Both the position numbers and the translations under genes were made by a program. A model generated the notes under the pieces. It was not told the DNA's origin. It saw only the letters and a program-made list of their open reading frames with translations, and did no database searches. From Galeopsis tetrahit (lineage: Eukaryota; Streptophyta; Magnoliopsida; Lamiales; Lamiaceae): a stretch of 64,000 bases of DNA. The stretch covers positions 31,787,381-31,851,380 of the forward strand of contig OY776131.1 of assembly GCA_963675135.1 (NCBI GenBank), in the 5' to 3' direction. Positions 32,175 through 44,983 of the stretch are shown one piece after another (position 1 is the stretch's first letter; each line of letters starts with the position of its first letter).

Positions 32175-33568
32175 TGTTGGGTTTTTGAAGTACGAACACC
32201 ATGCTCGTATCAGCGAAAATTGAAAATTTTGTTCACCAAAACAGATTCCTGATATGACTGTATAACATAATTTACGGATAATTAAAGCATTAATAATCCT
32301 TACAGTAATTCGTATGCGAGATGTTGATCCTCTACTACGGTATCCACGTAATCCTCGTCTACGAACTTGTGATCCAGATTGGAGTTCTCTAAAATAATTC
32401 GCTAGGAGAATTCTATAGAGAGAACCGGAGAAATATTATGAGTGATAAATTGTTACGACTCAGAACCTCTAACCCTAGAGGTATTTATATAGTAAAACAG
32501 AAACCCTATTGTGTACATGGGCTTGAGCCCAAGTATATATTTTACCATATTTATGATATATCTGATATATCATCTTATTGATTAAATCTAATTTAATTAA
32601 ATAAATTATAATTATATCCAAAAGGCCCATAGGCCCTCACATATCAAGCGATTAGTCAAACTAACGGTCTTAGCAGAACCCTAGACAATGAACCAGACAA
32701 TCTCAATATGTGAGGTACGTTGCGAGTAAATAGCAACAACCTGTAATGTGAAGCTCACAATGACATGATCCTTTCATTCACGAATACTCCGATTAAATCT
32801 AGAACATGATGATGTGTCTATTCCAATAATTTAATCACGTTATCTCATTCTACTAATTGATCACATTGTCGCATTTGAACACCATTCCAAATGTGACGTG
32901 CATTGACCAATGACTAACGATCCAATTAGTTATGAGAAGACGAGTATTCTCTCTAAATATATTTGAGGAATGAATCATATTTTTGGCTCAACTACCGCGC
33001 ACATATATTTTATGGTGTGCCCAACACATGCCTAATCTACCCCGTTAAGAGTGCCAGCGTCGGTCATGGTCAAAGCCCATCACGCCATACATGTCGCGTG
33101 TATTGACCTCAAGTCGAAGGACATTACATTGCTCCACAAATCGATATTCCCGTAGACACGTAAATAGAGTACACCAAACGGTTTTTCGATTGGGTAAGTC
33201 AATACTCTCAAAGTATCCGTGCATCTATCATGAGATACCTAGTATCTCGTAGTTGTGAGAACCACTACATCCTCTAAGGATATGATGCAGATCGCACACC
33301 AATCTCAATCGTATCATCGATATCCCAATCTCGATGATCCTTGATTGGGGCTACTTTAAGAACCATGATATAGTCAATCGAGATCTCACATTTCAATGAC
33401 ATCATTGGTTCATGGGAACACATATAAGAATAAATGCAAACAATCAAATATAACATTATATAAGTGTATCACCGAATATTATTACTAACGTCAATAATAC
33501 TTAAATAACTGAATATGATCAAGTACAATGTCCTTATAATGATTGTCTCTAGGACATCTATACTAACA
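32175..33568 (-). repeat. 3' LTR of the decayed copia element
   Basis: From TGTTGGGTTTTT to CTATACTAACA on the plus strand, 1,394 bases. On the minus strand a purine-rich ccaagtgagagat lies just before it. Positions from about 32799 match 36615 onwards of the other LTR. Confidence 0.8.
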
Positions 33569-34355
33569 ATCTCTCACTTGGACTAGAGTCAATCACCCAC
33601 ATGTCTAACATTCAAGACTGTTAAAGTCTTTCGTGTTTACATGAACACCAAGTGTTTGGTGAAACATCTTCCAATTTATTCTCGGTGGAAATTCGTTCAA
33701 ATTCTATTTCTCATCTTGTCATGATCTCTTAGATCAAATACTAACGCTTAGGTACATGTTTGTTTCTATTATTGGATCTTGGTTCCTTTGTCTGTGCAAC
33801 CGCACCAGTCTTGTCACAATACAACTTTATTGGACGACTGACACTCGGAACTACCCCTAGTTCTTTCAAGAACTCAAAAATTCAGACAGCCCATTTCGTG
33901 GCTTCTGATACAGCAATGTACTCAGCTTCAGTTGTTGAATATGCAGAGGTTTCTTGCTTGGAACTATTCCAGCTCACCGTTCCGCTATTGAGTGTAAATG
34001 CATTACTTGACTGTGACCTGTAGTCATCGCAGTCAGACTGGAAACAAGCGTCAGTCAATCCAGTCTCTACTAGTTGTGGTTGTCCACCATAGACTAGGAA
34101 ACATTCATTAGTTCGTCTAAGATACTTAAGGATGTTCTTAACAGCAATCCAGTGAGTTCACCTGAATTCTGCTGGTATCTATCAGTAATGCTAATGGTGT
34201 AGGCCACATCGAGCCTTGTGCAATTTATGACATACATGATTGACCCATTAGCCGATGCATATGAGACACTCTTCATGCACTTGATTTCAACATTCTCAGA
34301 AGGACAATCCTTTCTTGAAAGTTTAATCCCATGAATCGCAAGCAGAGAACCTCTC
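33569..34355 (-). pseudogene. copia RNase H and RT C-terminus, degenerate
   Basis: The minus strand over 34090-33760 reads SSNAFTLNSGTVSWNSSKQE and STTEAEYIAVSEATKWAVW, an RNase H core. RT C-terminal words such as NVEIKCMKSVSYASANGSI and RLDVAYTISI lie at 34355-34150. Frame breaks separate them. Confidence 0.75.
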
Positions 34356-34358
34356 TTA

Positions 34359-35067
34359 GGGTGTGTTTGGTTTGGGATTGGCCCATCCGGATTTGGATGG
34401 GCCATCCCCCATCCCATCCCTCTCCATCCAAATACCCATTCAAATACACATCCACCCCTATAATACATCTACATACCTATTTTTATACAATCATATCACT
34501 CTTTTTTTCTTTTAATCACTTATTCTCTCTTCTACTTTTCTTCCACACATTTATTCTCTCTCCTACTTTTCTTCCACACATTTATTCTCTCTCCTACTTT
34601 TCTTCCTCACACTTATTCTCTCTCCTACTTTTCTTCCACACATTTATTTTTTCTCCTACTTGATTTGACATAAAGTTCTCCATCCACACCTATTTTTCAA
34701 TCTCAATCTAAACACAATTTTTATTCAATTACTCCCTCCGTCCACGAAAAGTAGTCCCATTTGCCCTATATATTTTTTCCACAAAATGTAGTCCCATACC
34801 CTTTTTTGAAACTATCACCCTTCAACCATCACTTAATTACTCAAATTGCCATCAACTTTATTTACAAACAATCACTTTATTCACAATGGACCCCACAATA
34901 CTCTACAATACCCTTACTTTATCTACCTTTTTCTTAAAACATGTGCCCCACTCTAATGGGACTACTTTTCATGGATGGAGGGAGTACTATTCATGGATTA
35001 CCCTCATCCATATTTTTCCAATCTCCATCCCCATCCCATCCACCACCATCCCTAACCAAACAGCACC
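34359..35067. mobile_element. Tourist-like MITE inserted in copia RT
   Basis: Ends gggtgtgtttggtttggg and the complement ggtgctgtttggttaggg, between TTA direct repeats at 34356-34358 and 35068-35070. Removing it restores a continuous RT frame around FSMENSK and GSLLAIHG. It carries four imperfect copies of a cttattctctctcctactt-type unit of about 34 bases (34515-34660) and a nested Stowaway MITE. Confidence 0.85.
34732..34984. mobile_element. Stowaway MITE nested in the Tourist MITE
   Basis: ctccctccgtccacgaaaag at the left and a matching cttttcatggatggagggag at the right, between TA at 34730-34731 and 34985-34986. It is another family than A, with agtagtccca subterminal sequence in both arms. 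Confidence 0.85.
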
Positions 35068-35070
35068 TTA

Positions 35071-36614
35071 GAGTTCTCCATAGAAAAACGTCTTAGCACC
35101 TCATCTATGTAGGTGGATTTTGAGAGCCCCAACATCTTGCTAGATTTATCTCTATAAATCTTTATGCCAAGGATGTAGCAAGCTTCACCCAGATCCTTCA
35201 TCATGAAGATCTTGGACAACCAATCTTTTATGGTTTGCATTAGCAGGATCTTCCTTATTTTTGACAAAGTCAAATGATTTTACAACTTCATCAAAACGGA
35301 TATTCCAACTCCTAGAGGTTTGCTTCAGTCTGCCTCACTGAATTGGATTTCCACGTCATCATGCTCCTCCAAGAGGAAGTTGAATTTAACGGGTGGACGA
35401 CGATTCCAAGTAAAGTTACGGAGTTGTGTTTGTGCAGGTTGTACATTCTGATCGTGAGGAGGTTCTTCAACGATGATTTGATCAACGCTTGGAGAATTCT
35501 CAGGAGCTACGCTTTATAGCGTCTCATGAGCAGGAGATTGAACGATGTCTAAATCGTTCTCATTCAGTATATTCGAGATTTTTTGCGTATGCGAGATATC
35601 CCTAATTACGCTCCCACTGGCTGGAAGAAGATCACCTAGTGATGGGCTCCCACCATGAGAGTCACTGAATGCTCCCACTGATTCCTTGTCGTGGTTCTCC
35701 GACAGGTACTCAACCTCAATATTACTTTGTGGTTCTTGAATTTCTTCAAGTTCTATCTTTTTACGACCTTGTTCCTTAAGGACATAGTCACTTTCAAGGA
35801 ACGTCGCTTGTCTAGAAACAATAACCTTATATTTCTCAGGGAGATAGATATAATATCCTCTTGTTTCTTTAGGATATCCCACAAATAACACTTTTCACAT
35901 TTGGATTCCAATTTATCAGTGATCATCTTCCTCACATATGCAGGGCAACCCCACGTCTTGATATGTGAGAATGATGGCTTATTGCCATACCACAACTCGT
36001 ATGGTGTCTGATCAACCGACTTATATGGAACCCTATTCAGAATGTAGATTGAAGTTTGGAGTGCGTGACTCCAAAGAAATTTTGGAAGAGAGGAGAAACT
36101 CATCATGGACCTCACCATGTCTAACAGGGTTCGGTTCCTCCTTTCAGACACACCATTTATCTGTGGTGTTCTGGGAGGTGTCCATTGTGATGGACTCCAT
36201 GTAAATTTAAATGGTCCAGGAACTCATGGATAAGGTATTCACCTCCTCGATCGAATCGAAGAGTTTTAATACTCTTACCAAGTTGTTTCTCTACTTCCAC
36301 TTTATACTCCTTAAACTTTTCAAATGCCTCAAATTTGTGTTTCATGAGATACACATATCCATACCTAGAAAGGTCGTCAGTAAAAGTTATGAAGTATCCG
36401 AAACCACCCCTTGCTAGAGTCGGTAGCGGTCCACATACATCACTGTGAATGAACTCTAACGTTTCTTTGGCTCGTATCCCTTTCCCAGAAAACGATTTAT
36501 TGGTCATCTTTTCTTTGAGACAAGATTCGCAATTACCGTATGACTCCAAGTCAAACGGGGTTAAGGAGTCCAACTTTCTTAATCTTGCAATTCTATTCTC
36601 ATTTGCATGATCAA
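35071..36614 (-). pseudogene. copia integrase to reverse transcriptase, degenerate
   Basis: 36573-36157: a zinc-finger type CESCLKEKM followed by the integrase core (FIHSDVCGPLPTL, FDRGGEYL). 36151-35753: the rest of the integrase (PYELWYGNKPSFSHIKTWG). 35891-35514: the linker (FVGYPKETRGYYIYLPE). 35273-35071: RT (MKDLGEACYILGIKIYRDK). A section with the YVDD active site is missing between 35514 and 35273. Several frame breaks. Confidence 0.8.
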
Positions 36615-37055
36615 TCTAGAACATGATGATGTGTCTATTTCAATAATTTAATCACGTTATCTCATTCTACTAATTGATCACATTGTCGCATTTGAACACC
36701 ATTCCAAATGTGACGTGCATTGGCCAATGACTAACGATCCAATTAGTTATGAGAAGACGAGTATTCTCTCTAAATCTATTTGAGAAATGAATCATATTCT
36801 TGGCTCAACTACAGCGCACATATACTTTATGGTGTGGCTACTTTAAGAACCATGATATAGTCAATCGAGATCTCACATCTCAATGACATCATTGGTTCAT
36901 GGGAACACATATAAGAATAAATGCAAACAATCAAACATAACATTCTATAAGTGTATCACCGAATATTATTACTAACGTCAATAATACTTAAATAAATGAA
37001 TATGATCAAGTACAAAGTCCTTATAATAATTATCTTTAGGACATCTATACTAACA
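36615..37055 (-). repeat. truncated 5' LTR of the decayed copia element
   Basis: Matches the other LTR from about 32799 to 33018, then jumps to about 33350 and continues to the common end, so about 330 bases are deleted and the outer 620 bases are missing. Confidence 0.8.
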
Positions 37056-37377
37056 CTCACCCACCCCGCGAGCTTTGGATCAGGTCGGATCCGTCCCGTA
37101 TTGAGTACGGGTCGGGTCTGGGTCTTATGTCCGACCCTTGGGTATCCAACCCGACCCGAATTAATATAGGGAGTATAAACTTATATATATATATATTTTT
37201 TTTTTATTATTGGTAAAATATTTATATATATATATATAATATTAATTTTAAAAAAAAAATCACATTAAAAAAAACTCTTCACATGAATACCGGAGTTTAT
37301 GAAAATTTATGTAAATCAATATAAAAAAGTATATTTCACAATTCTGTCAAGTCTATCAAAATTCATACTCCCTCCGT
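37056..37377. other. continuation of the hAT-like MITE and AT-rich flank
   Basis: 37061-37175 is rich in cgggtcgggtc and cccgacccg words matching the left piece at 32142. Then an AT run and AT-rich DNA. Confidence 0.4.
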
Positions 37378-37605
37378 CCCGTGATTATTTGCACACTTTC
37401 CTTAACGGACGTTCTAACATTATTTGCACACTCTAAAAAAGGAAATAACTCACATAATTTTTACCCTTACAACATTCATCTAATTTAAAAAATGTCACTC
37501 TATTTGGGTCCACAATTTAATATCTCTCTTCACTTTAGCCAAATCTCATTCACTTTAGTCAATGAATTATCAATAATACCCCTCCTTTATTTCACCATAC
37601 ACATT
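37378..37605. mobile_element. Stowaway MITE, right end lost at the satellite border
   Basis: ctccctccgtcccgtgatta after TA at 37376-37377, with internal Stowaway-like sequence (atttgcacac twice). The expected right end is absent; the 52-bp array starts instead. Confidence 0.6.
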
Positions 37606-40600
37606 CTGCAAATGAGCGATAGATGAATTATAAATTGGGAGACATTTTCCTGAAATTCTACAAAAAAATCTGATGAATTATAAATTGGGAGACATTTTCC
37701 TGAAATTCTACAAAAAAATCTGTAAATGACTGACAGATGAATTATAAATTGAGAAACATTCCCTGACATTCTACAAATGACTGACGAATCAATTATAAAT
37801 TGAGAAACATTCCCCTGACATTCTGCAAATCACTGATGAATTATAGATTGGGAGACAAATTGGGAAAAAACATTCCCCGACATTTTACAAATGATCGATA
37901 GATGAATTATAAATTGGGAGACATTCCCCTGAAATTCTACAAATGACTGATAGACAATTAAAAATTAGGAAACATTCACCTAACATTTTACAAATGATCG
38001 ACAGAAGAATTATAAATTGGGAGACATTCTCCTGAAATTCTACAAATGACGGACAGATAATTATAAATTAGGAAACATTCACCTGACATTCTGCAAATGA
38101 CGGTAGATGAATCTAAATTGGGAAACATTCCTCTTAAATTCTACAAAATGACTTAATTATAGATTGGGAGACATTCCCTTGAAATTGGGATGACAGATGA
38201 CTGATCGATGAATTATAAATTGAGAAACATTCCCCTGAGATTCTACAAATGACTAATCGGTGAATTATAAATTGGGAGACATTCTTCTGACATTACTGAC
38301 ATATGAATTATAAATTGGGAAACATTCCCCTGCTGCAAATGAGTGACAGGTGAATTATAGATTGGGAGACATTTCTTGAAATTCTACAAATGACTGACAT
38401 AATTAATTATAAATTGGGAGACATTTCCCTGAAATTCTCCAAAAAAAAGAAAAAAAAAATCTACAAATAACAGATGAATTATAAATTGAGAAACATTCCC
38501 CTGATATCCTACAAATGATTGGCGAGTGAATTATAAATTGAGAAACATTCCCCTGACATTCTGCAAATCACTTATGAATTATAGACTGGGAGACAAATTG
38601 GGAGAAACATTCCCCCACATTTTGCAAATGACCGACAGATGAATTATAAATTGGAAGACATTCCCCTAAAATTCTACAAATGACTGAAAGATAATTATAA
38701 ATTAGGAAACATTCACATGACATTCTACAAATGACGGGGTAGATGAATTATAAGTTGGGAGACATTCTTCTTAAATTCTACAAAATGACTGAATTATAGA
38801 TGGGGAGACATTCCCAGAAATTGGGATGACAGATGACTGACCAATGAATTATAAATTGAGAAACATTCCCCTACTGCAAATGACTGACTGGTGAAATATA
38901 AATTGGGAGACATTCACATATAAATCATAAATTGGGAAACATTTCCATGACATTTTGCAAGACTGGCCGATTAATTATAAATTGGGAGACATTCTCCTGA
39001 AATTCTACAAATGACTGACAGATAGAAAACATTCACCTGACATTCTGCAAATGACGGTAGATGAATTATAAATTGGGAAACATTCCTCTTAAATTCTACA
39101 AAATGACTTAATTATAGATTGGGAGACAAATTGGGAGACATTCCCTTGAAATTGGGATGACAGATGACTGGCCGATGAATTATAAATTGAGAAACATTCC
39201 CCTGAGATTCTAAATTGGAAGACATTCTTCTGACATTACTGACATATGAATTATAAATTGGGAAACATTCCCCTGCTGCAAATGAGTGACAGGTGAATTA
39301 TAGATTGGGAGACATTTCCTGAAATTCTACAAATGACTGACATAATTAATTATAAATTGGGAGACATTTCCCTGAAATTCTCTGCAAAGAATTATAAATT
39401 GGGAGTCATTTTCCTGAAATTCTAAAAAAAAAAAAAAAAAATCTACAAATGACTGGTAGATGAATTATAAATTGAGAAACATTCCCCTGATATCCTACAA
39501 ATGACTGACGAATGAATTATAAATAGAGAAACATTCCCCTGACATTCTGCAAATCCCTTATGAATTATAGACGGGGAGACAAATTGGGAGAAACATTCCC
39601 CGACATTTTGCAAATGACCCACAGATTAATTATAAATTGGGAGACATTCCCCTGAAATTCTACAATGATTGACAGATAATTATAAATTAGGAAACATTCA
39701 CCTGACATTCTGCAAATGACGGTAGATGAATTATAAATTGGGAAACAATCCTCTTAAATTCTACAAAATGACTTAATTATAGATTGGGAGACAAATTGGG
39801 AGACATTCCCTTGAAATTGGGATGACAGATGACTGACCGATGAATTATAAATTGAGAAACATTCCCCTGAGATTCTACAAATGACTAACTGGTGAATTAT
39901 AAATTGGGAGACATGCTTCTGACATTACTGACATATGAATTATAAATTGGAAATATTCCCCTGCTGCAAATGAGTGACAGGTGAATTATAGATTGGGAGA
40001 CATTTCCTGAAATTCTACAAATGACTGACATAATTAATTATAAATTGGGAGACATTTCCCTGAAATTCTCTGCAAAAAATTATAAATTGGGAGACATTTC
40101 CCTGAAATTCTACAAAAAAAAATAAAAAAAAAAAAATCTACAAATGACTGACAGATGAATTATAAATTGAGAAACATTCCCCTGATATCCTACAAATGAC
40201 TGGCGAATGAATTATAAATTGAGAAACATTCTGCAAATCACTTATGAATTATAAACTGGGAGACAAATTGCGAGAAACATTCCCCGACATTTTACAAATG
40301 ACCGACAGATGAATTATAAATTGGGAGACATTCCCCTGAAATTCTACAAATGACTGACAGATAATTATAAATTAGGAAACATTCACCTGACATTCTACAA
40401 ATGACGGGGTAGATGAATTATAAATTGGGAGACATTCCTTTTAAATTCTACAAAATGACTGAATTATATATGGGGAGACATTCCCCAGAAATTGGGATGA
40501 CAGATGATTGACCGATGAATTATAAATTGAGAAACATTCCCCTACTGCAAATGACTGACTGGTGAAATATAAATTGGGAGACATTCACAGATAAATCATA

Positions 40601-41250
40601 AATTGGGAACATTCCCATGACATTTTGCAAATGACTGGCCGATGAATTATAAATTGGGAGACATTCTCCTGACATGAGACTTGACAGATGAATTATAAAT
40701 TGGGACATTCTACAAATGACCGGTAAATGAATTATAAATGGGGAGACATCCCACTGAAAATCTACAAATGACTGACATATGAATTATAGATTGGGACATT
40801 CCCTGAAATTCTACAAGTGACTAAGAGAAGAAGATGACTTACAGACTATAAATTGAGAAACATTGCCCTGACATTTTACAAATGTGCTAGTCAATAAATT
40901 ATAAATTGGAAGACATTCCTTTGACATTTTGCAATTGACCAACATATGAATTATAAATTGGAGGCATTTCCCTGAAATTCTACAAATGACTGACATATGA
41001 ATTATAAATTAAAAAACATTTCCTTCCTTGACAAATGACTGACTAACATTTTACAGATGGACTGTTGATGGAAATGGAAGACTGACATTTTACAGATGGA
41101 TGGTAGATGAGTAAAGAAGACTAACATTTTACGGATAGACTGCAAATGTCATGCAAATTACTAACATTTTGCAAATGGGTTGGACTGACATTTTATAATG
41201 AACTACAAATGAAAGACTTTCTACTGACAGATGTGTTGCTGATTGAAAGA
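37606..41250. repeat. minisatellite array, about 52-bp unit with higher-order structure
   Basis: A unit of about 52 bases, of the form (c)tacaaatgactgacagatg, aattataaattgggagaca, ttcccctgaaattc, is repeated about 60 times from 37606 to about 41040; diverged copies go on to about 41250. Variants recur in fixed order. Markers atgacggtagatg at about 38098, 39052 and 39719, an A-rich insert at about 38441, 39425 and 40115, and gtgacaggtgaattatag at about 38345, 39287 and 39974 define three successive higher-order copies; the second is shortened (about 665 instead of about 960 bases). Small ORFs here are artefacts of the repeat. No hairpin or spacer structure of a CRISPR. Confidence 0.9.
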
Positions 41251-41311
41251 GAAGGCAATGGGATTATATATATACTAGTACAAAACTCGTTTATTAGATA
41301 ATTTTGTATAT

Positions 41312-41348
41312 GAGTGGGATAGCTCAAATGGTTAGAGCACTAAAAAAA
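41312..41348 (+). mobile_element. 37-bp SINE head with target duplications
   Basis: gagtgggatagctcaaatgg followed by ttagagcac and an A-run is the first 30 bases of the SINE seen at 11166-11277, containing the A box only. Perfect 16-bp duplications agataattttgtatat lie at 41296-41311 and 41349-41364. Confidence 0.85.
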
Positions 41349-41364
41349 AGATAATTTTGTATAT

Positions 41365-43269
41365 TATTATTTTAAAGTATAATTAAATATTTATTTATAA
41401 ATTTAAATTAATATTCATATTTTTTTTAATCCATACCTTATTATATTTACAAGTAATTGATAAATAAAGTTAGTAGAAATGAAGAATAAGAGGGTAAAAT
41501 AAATATGAGAAATTTTGATGGATTGTAAAAAGAGATAAGAAAAAAAAATGATTGATATACATAATGATGTAGGAGATAGAAGATTCAAAATTAGTATATA
41601 AGGAAGAATATTCAGATTTTGGTAAATTCACCCCTAAATTCTAAGTAAAAAGTCTAAAATGCCCTTATTTGATGTGATTTAAATTTGATGTATATAGTTT
41701 TTTTAAATATTAGGTGTATAAATTTGAAATCTGATTATCTGAACCTGTCTGTTGAGGTGTCGGCCACCACTCCCAAAAAAAACTTGTTCGTCTTTCAGAT
41801 TTTTTTTTTTAATTATTATTTTGATACCTTCTCTAATACTATAAATTGTGAAATTAACTTTATCAATTAAGAAAATAAATTTCAAAGGGAACAAAAAATG
41901 AATAATTGCTCCCAAAACATCAGAAAAAAGGTAGAGGATCACGAGTAGGCGTGAATGGTGGACAAATCAAAATTGACCACAAAAATCGTGAGAATTTTGA
42001 AAACATAAATTTGATTAGAGAACAAAGTTGATTTGGAAAAAAATAAAGAGAAAATAGTTGATGGAGGTGAAGACAAAGGGTTGCAGAAAATTTAATTTGT
42101 GTTGAAAAAGAGAAAATAGCCGATGGAGGTGAAGACAAGAAAAATAAATGTATGTTGAAAGGAGAAAAAGAAAGAGATTGGTGAGTGTGGGAGGTGGTGG
42201 TTGCGTGGGGAAGGAACACGTACTGGCTACGTCCTCAGGTCACGGTTATTTTTTATTTTATTAAATAATTTTTTAAGTTAAATTTGATTTTAAAATAAAT
42301 TAAAATATATTTTTGTTAGTAATTAAAAAAAAAAAACTCTGAATTATAACTTTAAATTAGATTTAAAAGATACTTTTTAAATTAATTGAATTGAACTTAA
42401 TTCTTTAATTCAAGATACAAAGCACAATTTTTTAATTAATTGACTTGATTAGTTTAATTGAACGACATCTACATAATTAAGTATGTGCGATAATACCAAT
42501 GTGTCGTAACTCGTAATGGGAAAATTGAAAGTTGCATGTTCAGTTAGTTTTGTTGGGAGTTTCATGTTAAGTGAATTATAAATTATTGGTGAAATATTCA
42601 AATTCAAATCTAAATTGGACTTTGTATATTAGGATTTTTTTTTTTTAAATAGGATAGGGACTAGCCCAGCTTTTTCATTAAATATTTATTTTTTTACATA
42701 TATTATCATTATATTTTAAACACAATATAAATAATTAATAAAAAAAAAAAAAATTTACATAAACTTAAAATTCAAGCAATCCAAATAAATAAAAAAAGTA
42801 TATATAAAAACTCATCAACATACTTTTATGTGACACTTCAAAGTAGAAGTCCCATAAAATCTCCCCACTTCTTTATAGATTTTTTTATAGATTTTTTTGC
42901 AAGCATTCAGAAACACAATCTTTTCCTATCCCTTTTTTTGTAAAATAAGTACAAACATAAAAAATTGTCTAAACTTTTACTTGGAATTTTCTCCTAAATT
43001 ATTAGGAGTATTGTCTAAGTTAATACCGTCCATGACTCTGTTTGTCTAAAAATCTGCAATTAATATGAATAAAGGCTAAATGTGTAATAAAAGAAATTAC
43101 TAATAAATCAAGATAGCAATTTATAAATAAAAATATAAGCATATGTCCAATCAATTCATAAGTGAAATTTAATTAATAATTAATACAAAGAAATATACAG
43201 CTATGCAATGGTTGTGGCTTGTGGAGACGGTGATTTTTTTTTCACTTTAGGATTTCAGAGCCATTCCTT
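41365..43269. other. AT-rich intergenic DNA, nothing recognised
   Basis: Long stretches of A and T runs. Small ORFs have no recognisable motif, and no terminal repeats were seen. Confidence 0.5.
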
Positions 43270-43460
43270 CCTTTTTATAAAATATAAAATTAAAAAAGCC
43301 CACGGGCCAACTCGCCCCGTCCGCGGTCCAACCCGCGACCCATACGGTCTAGACCGTACGGGCTCGCTCCTAAACGGGGTCCAACTTACCATATTAATAA
43401 GCGGGGGCGGACCAGCCCAACGGACCAAACCCATTTTTACAGCTCTAATTGTATGCACTC
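43270..43460. mobile_element. hAT-like MITE fragment
   Basis: A GC-rich island with ggccaactcgccccg, ggtccaacccgcgac and ggggcggaccagccc in AT-rich DNA. The end cccatttttacagctcta is the usual right end of such hAT MITEs. The left end was not found. Confidence 0.5.
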
Positions 43461-43481
43461 AAATGCATACCAAAATTTGTC

Positions 43482-43483
<2 letters not shown>

Positions 43484-43512
<29 letters not shown>
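43484..43512. repeat. (AT)n microsatellite
   Basis: An uninterrupted run of alternating t and a of nearly 30 bases. Confidence 0.9.
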
Positions 43513-43516
<4 letters not shown>

Positions 43517-44554
43517 TTTGAAGAGAAAAATTCACTCTTGATCCCACCATCCATAGCCTCTCATAATTTTTGTCCCAACACTCTAAATTTTGGTTCAAAA
43601 AATAAAAAAAATTGACAAAATTGGTCTTAAGATTAGTCAACCGTCAGTAGTTTTGGTCCCAATTTTTTTTTGTTCTATTTTGACATGTATTAAAAATCAG
43701 AAAAAATCATTATAATTCAAAATAATCTATAAACTAAAACAAAAAACAACTCTAAAAATTAGAAAATATGAATTTAAAAATATCGTTTAAAAACTGAAAA
43801 TGTGTAAATAAAAAAATTTATTCATCAGCATGTGATTGTATTTTTAATGAGATTTTTATATTTTTATATATTTTTAGAATTTTTAAAATTTTATTTTGAC
43901 ACATTTTATAATTGTTAATTTCTTTTGCGTTCGAATTTTAACGAATATTAATTTAGTTTAATGCAAAGTAGATATATTGAAGATATGATGAGCTATTGTG
44001 GGTCCATTTATAAATAAAGTAACTCCTTATGTATGAATAAAGTGATGATTGAAGGGTGAATATAAAGATTTGTGAGTAATATTATTTTCAAAAAATAAAT
44101 AAAAATAATAAAATTGGACAATCAAAAAAAGAAAAGTGAAAATAATAAAATTGGAGGGATAGAGTAAAATTTTAAGATTTTATTTTTATTTTTTAATGCG
44201 TATACGTTAGTTTAGACGGAAATATATCCTTTTATTTTATTATTTTAATTTTTAGATTTTTTTTTTATAATTTGTGCATTTTCAGATTTTTTGAATTTAC
44301 TCATTTTTGAATTTTTATTTTTACAAATTTTATAATTTATAAAGTATATTCTTTTAATGATTTTCTTTTAAATTTTAATGTGTCAGTTTTGGCAGAAACA
44401 ATTTTTTAAATTCTAATGAGATTTTTTTTTTTAGAATTTTTCCCTTTTTAATAGGATTTTTATACCTTTTTAATTAATTTTTGAATTTTATTTATAATTT
44501 ATACAATCCAGATTTTTTATTTATTTTTCATTTACACATTTTAGTTCACGCTTG

Positions 44555-44950
44555 ATCCAGGTTGGTACAAAGTTAACACGGACGGCAGTGCCTATTCTTC
44601 CCCGTATAAACTGCATGCGGGGGGCGGTGGACGTTCAGGGGATTCTTCGTGGTTGTCGGTTGCTACTAAGGTGGGTTGGGGCCTCCCTCTTGAGGCTGAG
44701 TTGACAGCGGTACTTATGACCATCAAGTATGCACATGATCAGGGTTGACACTTCTCGAATTCAGTATTCACGGTTGACATTCCTTGGCGTCTGCACGGTC
44801 TTTGGAGCCAGATCCACCCTCTTACGTAGGAAATGCACATTCGACACACGCACGTCTTCAGAGAAACCAATCAGGTTGCTGATGCTGTGCTGACCTTAAC
44901 AGTGTCTGGAGGGGTTACCCCCAAATTTTTTACTCTCATTTCTGCACAAT
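44555..44950 (+). pseudogene. LINE-type RNase H fragment
   Basis: The plus strand reads PGWYKVNTDGSAYSSPYKL, then GWGLPLEAELTAVLMTIKYA and ETNQVADAVLTL, ending SGGVTPKFF: the RNase H (RVT_3) domain found at the end of plant LINE ORF2. The DG of the first motif and the E of the second are in place, but two stops interrupt it and the middle is degraded. Confidence 0.7.
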
Positions 44951-44983
44951 GATTTGTATTCAGTTTTTTTATAGACATTGATC

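Larger units (their letters stand above)
32175..37055 (-). mobile_element. decayed Ty1/copia element with 5-bp target duplication
   Basis: Minus orientation: 3' LTR 32175-33568, polypurine tract after it, pol remnants 33760-36614, and an incomplete 5' LTR 36615-37055. ctcac occurs at 32170-32174 and 37056-37060. Gag and protease are absent; the integrase region joins directly to the truncated 5' LTR. A Tourist MITE sits in the RT. Many stops and shifts. Confidence 0.85.

Noticed and set aside
34094..34468. 124-codon minus-strand ORF as a separate gene
   Set aside because: A chimera of the Tourist MITE end and the copia RT C-terminus.
37606..41000. CRISPR-like or coding repeat array
   Set aside because: Units are contiguous without unique spacers, the period of about 52 is not a multiple of three, and the genome is a plant; the small minus-strand ORFs are shadows of the repeat.
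41262..41278. CTAGT as a Helitron 3' end after the minisatellite
   Set aside because: No GC-rich hairpin 7-12 bases upstream.
41920..42219. 99-codon minus-strand ORF
   Set aside because: Low-complexity Phe/Ser-rich reading of AT-rich DNA with no promoter, intron or domain evidence.
43208..43615. 135-codon ORF
   Set aside because: Crosses an hAT fragment and an AT microsatellite; no domain and low-complexity sequence.
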